Shown here in pieces: positions 13,401 through 22,897 of a stretch of 64,000 nucleotides of DNA. Origin of the DNA: Galerina marginata. Lineage: Eukaryota; Basidiomycota; Agaricomycetes; Agaricales; Galerinaceae. The position numbers and the translations under genes are program-made. Position 1 is the stretch's first letter. Every line of letters begins with the position of its first letter. The notes below the pieces were generated by a model that was given only the letters and a program-made list of their open reading frames with translations, was not told where the DNA came from and did not search any database. The stretch spans positions 434,001 to 498,000 of the forward strand of contig JAECYW010000010.1 of NCBI GenBank assembly GCA_023014335.1. Direction: 5' to 3'.

Positions 13401-15325
13401 CGGGATCCATCGTTGCTTTGGCAGTATTTTTTACCCACCGCATCATCACCTTGTCGAACAGCATGTCACCAAACCTCTCGGGAAGAGATGGGAGATCAGC
13501 GGGGGCAATGGTTCGAATATGAGCAGGACCAGCATGCTTCACAAAGGATGGTGCGCTACCCGCGGTAAGGGTGGTTCCAGACGCGGTACTTGATGATACA
13601 AATCTATTCAGGTCTTCGTTCGCGGTTATTCGAATAGAAGTCGAGGGGTAGGATGGCGGTGCTAAAGTCGACGGAGGAGGTGCGGGGTTTTCGGTTTCAT
13701 TAGTGGGTGGAGTTGGTAATATATTGGCCGGAGGTGGAGGTACGAGGGTAATATTGACGACTGGATGTTGTCCCTTGATAGATAAACGAGATAGATTATG
13801 GGACAAATCGATGTCCTCAACGCCTCGTTTCTGGTGTTTTCGAGGGCTTGCGCGCGACCGCGATATTGCCAAGTTCGATTTCGAAGCTGATGTCGATCGT
13901 CGATGTGTATGTCGATGATTTTCCTTCCCATCACCGATCACTTTGACACTTCCGGTGAAAGACGAGTTTGTGTTTTCCTCGACATGAGTGGTAACATGTG
14001 ACATCTCTGAATCGCCAGAGAAGAAGCGTTTTTGACGCTTGACATCGCTCTTTATCTGATCCATGAGAGCAGCAGCCTTCTGTCTGTAAGAAGACGAAGA
14101 ATAAGAGTTGGGTTGTGAAGTCATTGTTCCAGATGATGAAGGATTGTCGTTGAAATGTTCAGGTAGGGAAAGAAATGAAGGTCGACGCAGTGGTGCTAAG
14201 CAATCGCGTTTTAGTATAGATGACGGTGATTGAAAAATACGCACTGAGGTAAGATTTCCTCTCGCTAATATTGGAAGTTTGTGCGTGGAAGTCGTCGTGA
14301 ATATTATCATGGGTATTAGATGGTGCATTGTTTTGACCGCTGGCAACCGTTGATATAGTCGAGTAGTCTCTCGCTTGTTTGATTTTCTCCATCAAGGAGC
14401 GCGATTCTCCGACATAGTCCTTACCATAGAGCTTTGGACGCGCGATTGTGGCTTGCAAACCTGCACCTTCGCCGTAGAGGTCACCAGAAGGACTGAGTTT
14501 AATACGCTTCGTACTGCGCATATGAGACATGTTGGGAGCGGTACCAGTCACTTCAGAAACGCGAGATAAACCATTACTGAAGCTGGTAGGGGTGGCAGTA
14601 GTGCGAGTCCCAGTACCAGAAGGGGTGTTAACCGCGATGGAGTCCACCAGAGCAGAGAGATGTTCGCGCGTGTAGGTGTCGTATTGGAACTGAAATAGCC
14701 GAAGTCGAGGGTCTGTCGGAGGAGCTGGACCACTGGGGACGAAAGGCGGATTCGGTGTACTTTGGGCTTGAGGGTAAGTGCCGCTATTTAAGGCAGCTGG
14801 ACGCGAAGGTGCTTCCCGTGGCACAGCAAAAGTGAATTGACAGGCCATACTCGCCTTACGCCCATGGAAAGAATTCATATTTGGCATGTCGGTCTCCACA
14901 ATCTCGTCTTCTACCCCCCTGAAACTCTCTGACTTATTAGAAGATGGTGACCGAGCTAGAGGACTCCGATGCGCAGCTTGAATTTCCGTTTCTGTGTGGA
15001 CAGGAGGAGAAGGCGGCTCGAACATTCGTTCCAATGGCAGAGGTGTAAAGAAGTCCTTGACTAACCCCTTCTTGTTTCGACCTGGAGTCTTAGGCAATAG
15101 TGGAGCGTTGACAACGTCTTCTCGAACTAGGAATGTCCCGACTGCGTGCCTACTTCCTGAGGGCGTAGCGTCTGGTTCGAAGTCGGCGGTTGTGTGGATT
15201 TGGGTGCTGAGTGGGACGGTGAAGGAGACTGATTGAGTCCCATATGACATGTTATTCTCCTCTTCTTCATCGGGCCACTCATCTTGAAGTTCTTCGGTTT
15301 GCCACCCTGGAGCAGCGGAGGCCAT
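10432..15325 (-). CDS. nud1: Nud1/Cdc11 scaffold of the septation and mitotic-exit network
   Basis: A spindle-pole-body scaffold for the septation initiation (mitotic exit) kinase cascade. Eleven exons: 15325-14245, 14195-12609, 12554-12182, 12115-12044, 11988-11906, 11857-11710, 11649-11558, 11459-11243, 11182-11133, 11055-10776 and 10720-10432. They sum to 1424 codons in frame. The N-terminus has the acidic motif PGWQTEELQDEWPDEEEE. A conserved FGDMLFDKVMMRWV stands near residue 602. The C-terminal third, from about residue 975, is a row of leucine-rich repeats with family signatures RDVRDVKRLYLSGNPL and LDFRMNPCTLGWYLPLL. The middle is long and Ser/Thr-rich, a likely phosphorylation platform. 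The repeats are split over many small exons (50-290 nt). Its start lies about 1 kb from the transposon end. Confidence is high from the leucine-rich repeat and flank motifs together. Confidence 0.9.
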
Positions 15326-16313
15326 GGTGAGCAGCGGACAAGCTTTTTAGGGCAACACCATAGACAGCACGACTCGGTTGAAGCCATTGTTGATCGTTGT
15401 TGAAGGCAGTTGAGTCATGTGATCGTGTGGTGCCTGATCGTGTGGAAATCTAAATTGTATTTGGCGGATGAAGCATAAGCACGGTAGGGCCGGTGCCCGG
15501 CAAAGCCCACTCCCTTGCTCAGTGGGATAGCTGACAGCCAGGCAAAAACACAGGGATCACAGCTCTTCTTTTTATACATTTAATTAAATACAAAGATTCA
15601 CGTCACAACAGCAAAAGAAAAAGTTTGATTCCAGATAGGCGTTATTGAGTCTCGGGGAAATGGGTGCTTATTGACGTTTAATCGAAAAACCATTGAACGA
15701 CTCCAGCATTCGCTCGGATTTCTCGGCCACCCAACGTTCAACACTTACTATAGCTGTTTAGAAAATGAACGCGAGAGAGGCGTTGACAATGAGGGGAGCA
15801 AGGAAGGAGGCCGGAAAACACAACAAACAAGCGACCGCAATGAGTGGTTCTGAGGTGCGATTCGGGGTTCGTAGGTTCCAACAAATAAACTGACGAGGGT
15901 ACGAGGATCGAGGGACGAAGTCGAGGGCGAGAGTCGAAGCCGTAAACGACGAAGACGGCTGTAAACGTAGCTTGAAGGTCGAGGCGGATGTTGCAGACGA
16001 CGAGGGCAACTGAGGGCGAGTTAGAAAGAGCGATAGAAAATCTGATTCTGAGACTGTCGTCACGAGGTGATCACGGGCGACCAGAATGCGTCGACCACCA
16101 AAATTTCGGATCCAACTACCCTCTAAAACCCAAGACCTAAAGGTCGTGGGAATCAATAAACAAGGGCGGGATGGCAATCCGAGCCAGTGCGGCGGGCCTC
16201 CCAACCAAACTGATGCCCACTGTGCTTGTCACCGACCTCGCTACCTCCGAACCACCATCTCATTAAACACTTGTCAACTAAAACTGCGCACTTTCGAGCT
16301 GCCTCGTCCATCA
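15326..16313. other. Intergenic, Nud1 promoter side
   Basis: It lies between the Nud1 start and the left end of the transposon. No supportable gene. Two short hairpins stand side by side at 15489-15501 and 15506-15526. Confidence 0.5.
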
Positions 16314-16315
16314 TG
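16309..16315. repeat. Left copy of putative target-site duplication
   Basis: CATCATG here matches CATCATG at 22891-22897 just outside the opposite transposon end. The last two bases overlap the TGCCCAG repeat start, so the true duplication may be only TCA (16311-16313). Confidence 0.5.
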
Positions 16316-16346
16316 CCCAGTGAAAAGTCCGTCGAGGTCAATCAAG
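16314..16346 (+). repeat. Left terminal inverted repeat
   Basis: It starts TGCCCAGTGAAAAGTCCG and matches the reverse complement of 22860-22892 at 31 of 33 positions. Confidence 0.9.
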
Positions 16347-16781
16347 CGAGATCAAGGTTTTTCATCAATTCTGAGGAGCTTGAATTTGCTTGAATTAGCT
16401 TGATTTTTAGGTCGTTTGGTTCAATTTGGTCAAGCTGTGTCAAGCACCTCAAAGCCATCCCACGCTAGCGTTCATGACTTCGATGTCGCTCGATTTCCAT
16501 CGATTTCCATCGCTTACCCATCTCACGGCTAAATATCAGATATCCCTCGATATCCCTTGTTGTCACTCGATTCAGAAAATGAATTATAATGGATTTCTGA
16601 GCCGCAAATATAGTAAAGATATGTTACAAATACTAGGTGGTCAAAGGATTATAGGCATTGTATCATATGTGGGTATTGAGGATGACTGATATGTATTGGA
16701 AACCAAGCAGAAACTGGTGCTAGACCAAAACCCGAGCCCCAAAGATGCCGGTCCACTAAGCTAGATTGGTGGTTTCCAATT
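16347..16781. other. Left subterminal region of the transposon
   Basis: It holds repeated short words (GCTTGAA, TCAAG) and a tandem GATTTCCATC near 16490-16512. Such subterminal words are typical transposase-binding sites in CACTA elements; that role is inferred. Confidence 0.4.
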
Positions 16782-18897
16782 CTACCACACCATTATTAGA
16801 AAAGCGGAATTAAAATGAGCAGGAGGACAGACTTGGTATTCCACTTTGCCCGTTTTCTCCCAGTACTCGGCAAAGTCGCATTCAAGGCCACCATTGTTAT
16901 TCTTGATCCAGTCGCGTTTGCATTGACTCCTGTAATTTGAAGTTAGCCACGAGACAAGGGATATGCTTTGTAAATTGCAATGTACTTCGGATTCATAGCT
17001 GTACCCGCCCGAGCCTTCCTGTTGTTGGCTTTGACAGTGGAAGACGACGACGACGCTACAGGTTCAATACCAGGTGCGGAGGCAACAATGGGTGGCGGGC
17101 AGAGCCCTGCCGAGCGAGGACTTGGCGGCTCTCTGGTACTGGTGTTGGCGACTGCCAGCGGGGGCCCACTGCTGTTGAGATCCAAAGTCGCTTGTGGAAT
17201 TGAAGCAGGAGCGTGTGCCACAGTAGGAGGCGGCATCGCATTTGCAAGTGACGTCGCCACGTCACCCGAAAAAATGTCGTTTCTACAAGATACACTGTGT
17301 AAGCGACATATGAGCATCTCAAAAGCGGTTAAAAATGCTTACAGGCCGTCATTTGCACCACTGAACTATTATTACACAGAGATTCAAGTTAGTATAAACA
17401 GAGGCAATCAGCACTAATGAAAACATACCGCAAATAAAACATTTCCCGACTGAGGGGCAGGTGCCTGCGCAGTAGCAGAGAAGACCACTGTAGATGACTC
17501 AGAAGTCGTTGCGTGTGGCGGAATTTCTGGTGGTAACATCACTGCTTTGGGCTCTTGAGTCTGCAAGGATGGTGTGGCGGCAATTACCTGAATTGCTGGT
17601 GGCGGTGTCGAAGCTTTGAGAACTTGAGTTGTTGACAATCCTACAGTTAGCGGAGTGGCCGGCACTGGAGTCACAGAATCCAAGGAGCCCTGACGCGCCG
17701 CCGAGTCAGACTCGGATGTGGGAAATACAAGTAGCGGTACGCCCGGTGCTGCAGATGTCATGCCGGCTGAGTTGAGGTTTGGATCAGGTATGGATGGGTC
17801 GGAGAGCATGGGCTGCAACTCTCGCAGGAGTGGCAATGGTGATAACAATGGAGAAGCTGTCAGGGAATTTGTCAGAAGAAACAACGAAGAAACCAGTGCA
17901 CTGACCAGGCCCATATTTAAAATTAGAGACTGCCAGGAAATCTGAAGTTTGCGGGTCATCTTCAGGGATATGGATACTGTTTGACAGTGGCGAAGGCTTT
18001 GCTGGTACTGAATTCGGTTGTCGAGGACGTTTTACTGCCCGGTTCAAATCAACAGGAGGTGTTGATGCCTTCCGCTTTCCGCTTTCCGGAGCTGGGGATG
18101 CCTCCACTTTGACTTGTACCTCTTTTGCGTCTTTCAAGTGATCCGAACACCATGATGGATAGTTGTCGCTAGCTATCATATGAGCTTTCCAGTTATCTTC
18201 ACAATATGACAGTTCAGGGAACCGCATGACCATGTGGTATTCATACAGATCTAGTGCGTCAACTCCAGCCTGTGACCAAGTTGGTGGAGCAATATCCATA
18301 CGAAGGAGCTGTTGCCAAATTGCTCTAGCTCGGCAGCGAATACTACTTACGCGCTCGACATCAACTGGATTCCCATCCTTGTCTTGGACATACCATGTCA
18401 TCGCGTTTCCTTCTTTGCGTGTCGAGCCCCTCGAAATACCAGTAACTCCCTTTTTCTTCTTTTTTGCTTCTATATATTGCTCACGCTTCCAGTATTGAAC
18501 CGCCGTCAAGTGAGGAGGTATTGGATCCGTGTATGAGAAACGTGGGGTATCATACTTGATAATGGCACTCGACAGTGCTGGAGACTCCGCGACAGATGAC
18601 AGAAGCTTATCATGTGCCAACCTAGATCATATATTAGCAAATTACGGGCAAATAAACTGAGACTACAGACTGCAAGGTATTGAGCTCAAGTTTGGTCATG
18701 GCTAACTCCTGCTGAACGGTTTCACAAAGTGTTTTTGCTTGATTATAGAGGAGCTCCATCTGCTGAAGCTGTATAAATGGATTATCGATTTGAGAACCTG
18801 GACGGTCATAACTTCGGGTGAAAGGATTCAGAAGAGGCAAGCTTGAATGCTGCTGAGCTGGAGTGAGACTCGGATGCGCAGACGTCACGGTGTCCAT
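16782..18897 (-). CDS. Transposon companion protein of unknown function
   Basis: Not recognised. Six exons: 18897-18671, 18621-17906, 17856-17429, 17365-17343, 17282-16986 and 16929-16782. They give 612 aa, and the joins close in frame. Residues about 38-85 look like a coiled coil (IQLQQMELLYNQAKTL onward). Then comes a region rich in Trp and Tyr (AIWQQLLRMDIAPPTW, DNWKAHMIASDNYPSW). A basic stretch follows (SGKRKASTPP, AVKRPRQP), likely a nuclear signal, then Pro/Ser/Thr-rich sequence. The end has CKRDWIKNNNGGLECDFAEY and AEYWEKTGKVEYQ. It lies in tandem behind the transposase, inside the inverted repeats, with a 267-bp gap. By analogy with TNPA of plant En/Spm it could bind the element's ends; that is a guess. 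One exon is only 23 nt. Confidence 0.7.
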
Positions 18898-19164
18898 GAT
18901 CCAGAAACCATAGGTTTGGAGAGAGAAAGATTAATGATAAGAAGCAGGATTATAATTAAAATTTAAGGAATGTGCCAGTGTGGTTGGACAATGAAGGAAA
19001 TTAGTGACAGTGTCAAGTCCAGGTTATGGACCGCACTAAGGAAGGCCGTACGAAAATGTTGTGATGTTGCACTTTTTATTTGCAGTTGTTGATTCTGTTT
19101 TTGGCCATCGTCGGATGGAAACGACGACAAAGAGGTAGATTTCAATGATAATCGATAATCCTAC

Positions 19165-22100
19165 TCATTCATCGTCTTCTACATCTTCTACTACCCCTCC
19201 CATCTCTGCAATATCTAATCCAGGCTTTTCAACTACAAACAAACGATCCTCCCATTCCTCCCCAAGTGTGTGTGTGGAGTGCGGCACCATTGCAACTACC
19301 GATGTAATTTCTTTCACTTCGACCACCATTAGTCCCAACTCACCTAAACTCCGGCAAGACCACAGAGTATCTGAAGATGCACGGAGCAGGTCAAAGTCGG
19401 GTGGGCCAAACAAGGAAATCATGGCAAGGGTCTTTACGCCATCAGGACTTTCAAAGTCTTCATTGATTCTGTACTGAAAGTAGTAGCGGACTTCGGCAAA
19501 ACTGAGCTTTCCTTGGAGTTTTGGAAGCTAATATATTTCAGAAGGGTGAGGTAATAAGTTTGGCCCATTTTAAAAAATATTCGAGCATACCTTTACCATT
19601 TTTGCAGTTCTGACGTTTTTCATCCCTTTTGGATCCTCCTTCCATGCAGAACGAGCAACTTGTCCATTCGGAAGGCGCAGGCGAGCCCACCGTACCACTT
19701 CAGTGCTCCATCCTTCAGGTAAGCGGTCATGATGGCTCATCAGATATTTCTCAAGTGCAGCCGTTTCAGGCTCGTTGAGAAGAAGAATACCACTGTCCAT
19801 AGCGCGAAGCAACATGTAGCCGTCTCCCAAGGATTTCCCTCCTCGCGGAACCTTTTCTGAGTCGTCTCGATCCTTGTCCAGGCATGGTACTGAGGCTTTC
19901 AGAGCATTAACCGACGCTCTCCGCAGGCCAATCTCCGATATGTGTGTATACACCTTTGAGTGTTGCTTGATCTCTTCAGTGAGATTTCCTATGCTGCGCT
20001 CCATTGCCCACTGCGAAGAACAGGCACCAGGACCAACACGGATGGCTTCTGGGACTGTATGCGATAGTGAATGGATGCTCTGACGCACAAAATGAATGCG
20101 GTCCTTCCTCCTCTGTACGTAGAGTTTCTCAAACTCGGCCGTGAAGATTATGAGGTTCTTGTGTGCAATCTTGTACTCGTCTTTGGTAATGTTCTTCTGA
20201 TACATGATGCGAATTCCACAGACAAGCCGGCAGTACGAAGCCCATATTTCATCTGGAAGAACCTTGTAGAAGAGGCCGGGTCCAAGTCCAAAGAGGTATA
20301 GAAGGAACTCCCATGCCTTGTATCCACTATTGATTTTCTCTGCAGGATTTCGAGGTGGCCGGTCAAAAGATCCTGGAAGATGTGGTGTCGCAGCTGCCAC
20401 GTCAATGCCATGAAACTTCCATGTATCTCCTTGTAAAACTGCCCAAGTCCAAAGTCGTTTCGAGTCTGTTGTAGCGCAATCAAGAGTTCCACGCCAAAGG
20501 CTCATGAGAATGTCGGCGAGGTTGAGGATAAGGTGCATGATGTCACCTGGAAACATATTAGGAATCCCAAGGATATGGTCGAGGCCGCTAAAAATACTAG
20601 GTTTGCAGATGCCGGTTTCCCGCCGATTCTCCTCATATCTTGCTTGATTCAGACTTTCACAGACTTTGTGGAGGTTTGTTGAATACCGTGTAGTATTGAT
20701 AGGCCGGATTTCAGCGGGATTTACGTCCGGATGGTCACAGCCCGTAACCTGGTAATCATGTGGCTTGAAAAGCACTGGATAATAGTGGGATCCACCTTGT
20801 TTGTGTCGGCCAACAAGTCCACACCAAAGACGACAACCAATTTTGCCAGAGTGTCCAACCAGGCCATTGAGATACGTCATCCCAGGACCATCTGCAGTTG
20901 CAAGTAGAATATATAGGTATGAGCGATAGAGTTTATTGTCCCGCAGTGCATCCCAGACTGGGAGACCACCACAGCGGTTCAGAGCAGCCACATGATGCAG
21001 CCCAGGGTAAAGAAATGACTCCGCGACCTTAGGCTTGTGAGGACCTGGAATAAATCCAGCAGGAATGACGAACTTCTTCTTGTACCGCTGGCATGGAGAA
21101 ATACCGACAAATATCCAAATATAAATCCAGCAGTCGGAAACTTTGTTTCGATAAAGCTGAGCACCATCGAAAGACATCATGAGCACTGTGTCATTTTTTG
21201 TGATCTTTCCTTCATGCACTTGTTGAAGAATGTCGGTCCCGCAGCAAATGTCGTCGAGGGTATGGACTGAGCCAGTGCGGAGAAACTCTTCAAGAGCCTT
21301 CGCTGTTTTCTCATTGAAGTATTCCATTTTCTGCGACGTTTGCTTGTTGCGTTTCATAGCCTGGATAACTGGACCAATTGGAAGTGAATAGAACTTTTGA
21401 CGTGGCTTCTTGGTCAAAGGGTCTATCCTTGTTTCTCCGCAACGTGGGCAAATTTCCAGTGATTCAAATGGACCAGTATATGCAATGCAGGTGTTAGGAC
21501 ACATATCCTTGATGATAGCGTGAACCCCAGTCAATCTCGCAATGCGTCGCTTGATCTGGTCAAAGGACAGGATCTCGTCCTCAGGATAGGCAATCCGAAT
21601 AGCATCGATAGTGTCATTGTAGGTGTTCTCCGACGAATTTATCTGTGCAAGAAAAAGCCGCAGGGAAAGGAGGAGAAACCTGTCATCCTCCTCGTTCAAT
21701 TCAATCTCGCTCTCTGGCGGATTGAGGAGGGCTTCAAGTTGGGCCTCATCAAGGTCACCGTTTTCGAGGGATGCTTGTCGCAGAGCTGCAATGAACTCCT
21801 GCGCGATCCTGACATCCTCAATTCTTGAGAGTACATCCGGCTCAGACTCGGAGTTGTCATTGGTGGGTCGCAAATTTGGATCACTTTGAAGCTCAGGAAA
21901 ATTCTGGGGCATGGGGGCAGGAGGTTCAACTTCTCCTTGCACATCTGGCACCTGTTCTCGACAGCAGAGTGAAATCAGCACAAAATCAACAGAGACGCAG
22001 CAACAAATGTAATCTGCTGACCTGGCCAAACTCTTCGTTATGGTCCTCTCCCTCAGAGTTGGATATTGGCAGCTGTTCGCAATAACATAAGGTCAGCAAA

Positions 22101-22463
22101 ATATGCCATTTCATAAAATAACTCACTGACATCTTCTTGGAAATTCAAGTCATCGTCCTCGCTGTCTCCGGGATAACTCTGGTTCACGGGGTCTTTATCA
22201 CAGGTGTTCCGGCGTTTAGAATTTGGTCTGTCTGTTTCAATTTGGATGCGCTTTCCATTCGCGTTCGGTATTGGTTCAGGCCCATCGACATCCAGCGCCT
22301 GGTTTTTGAGTATATGACCACCACGGACTCGAGGACCCTTTGGCATTCTTGTTGGGTTTGCCGACGGGTTCTTGTGAGCATTAAAAGTGGTTTTTGAGAC
22401 CCACTTGCCACGCTTACAGCGATGAGCACATGTGCAAAAATAAGCGGTGGGCCCATTCGACAT
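19165..22463 (-). CDS. Plavaka/TNP2-type transposase
   Basis: Catalyses excision and insertion of the surrounding element. Exons are 22463-22131, 22072-22022, 21951-19591 and 19527-19165 (1035 aa). An ATG 18 nt upstream at 22481 is also in frame. The N-terminus has a Cys/His cluster (AYFCTCAHRC, TFNAHK), probably zinc-binding. A second Cys pair is CPRCGETR near residue 296. The catalytic core starts at MSFDGAQLYRNKVSDCWIYI, with a likely catalytic Asp near residue 390, and goes on to FVIPAGFIPGPHKPK and TADGPGMTYLNGLVGHSGK. The C-terminal module AEVRYYFQYR and EKPGLDIAE follows the last intron. These are hallmarks of basidiomycete TNP2-like transposases. No stop or frameshift was seen, so it may be active. 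Confidence 0.9.
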
Positions 22464-22481
22464 AGTAGCTAGATACTGCAA

Positions 22482-22859
22482 ACGAATTCAATACATAGAT
22501 TACAAACTATTCAGCAAAGAAGAGACAAACCTAGGTGGAATGAGCCCCAGCTCTCAAGCTTAGGCTTTGGAGATACTGATCTTCAAACTACAATGGTGCG
22601 GGTGCGGGAGATAGCAAAAAGAAACACTTTCAGATTGGTAGCATTCTAAGTAAACAATGGTGATCGATAAACGTGATTAGACCGAGCCTCGATATGCCTT
22701 GACCAGCCTATAACGTGTCCAACTTGGTCGCAAATTAACTGAGTTCGATCATGTTGGTTGCAATTGGTTTGGGTACCGATTTGGCATGTTGGTTGGAAGT
22801 TGCACGCGGCGTGACATGCCTTGACTCAGCCAGAATTATCAAACCGGTCCTTGAAAACC
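22482..22859. other. Right subterminal region of the transposon
   Basis: Non-coding. It contains dispersed CCTTGAC/GACATGCCTTGA words near 22695 and 22815, probable subterminal binding repeats like those at the left end. Confidence 0.35.
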
Positions 22860-22892
22860 CTTGATTGCCCTCGACGGACTTTTCGCTGGGCA
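22860..22892 (-). repeat. Right terminal inverted repeat
   Basis: Read on the minus strand it starts TGCCCAGCGAAAAGTCCG, the mate of 16314-16346 with two mismatches. Confidence 0.9.
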
Positions 22893-22897
22893 TCATG
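22891..22897. repeat. Right copy of putative target-site duplication
   Basis: CATCATG, identical to 16309-16315. TCA at 22893-22895 is the shorter alternative. Confidence 0.5.

Larger units (their letters stand above)
16314..22892 (-). mobile_element. Plavaka-like CACTA (CMC) DNA transposon, complete, 6.6 kb
   Basis: A cut-and-paste element bounded by 33-bp terminal inverted repeats (31 of 33 match) that begin TGCCCAG. Outside them is a 3-bp direct repeat TCA, or a 7-bp repeat CATCATG if the ends are drawn at CCCAG. Inside are two genes on the minus strand: an open transposase at 19165-22463 and a companion gene at 16782-18897. The near-identical ends and undamaged reading frames suggest recent insertion. 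Assignment to Plavaka rests on the transposase motifs, recalled from the family and not searched. Confidence 0.85.

Noticed and set aside
13019..13522. A 167-codon plus-strand open frame
   Set aside because: A mirror of the Ser/Asp/Glu-rich part of Nud1 on the other strand.
15758..16204. A 148-codon minus-strand open frame next to the transposon
   Set aside because: No recognisable motif, and it runs through intergenic sequence with no supporting splice signals.
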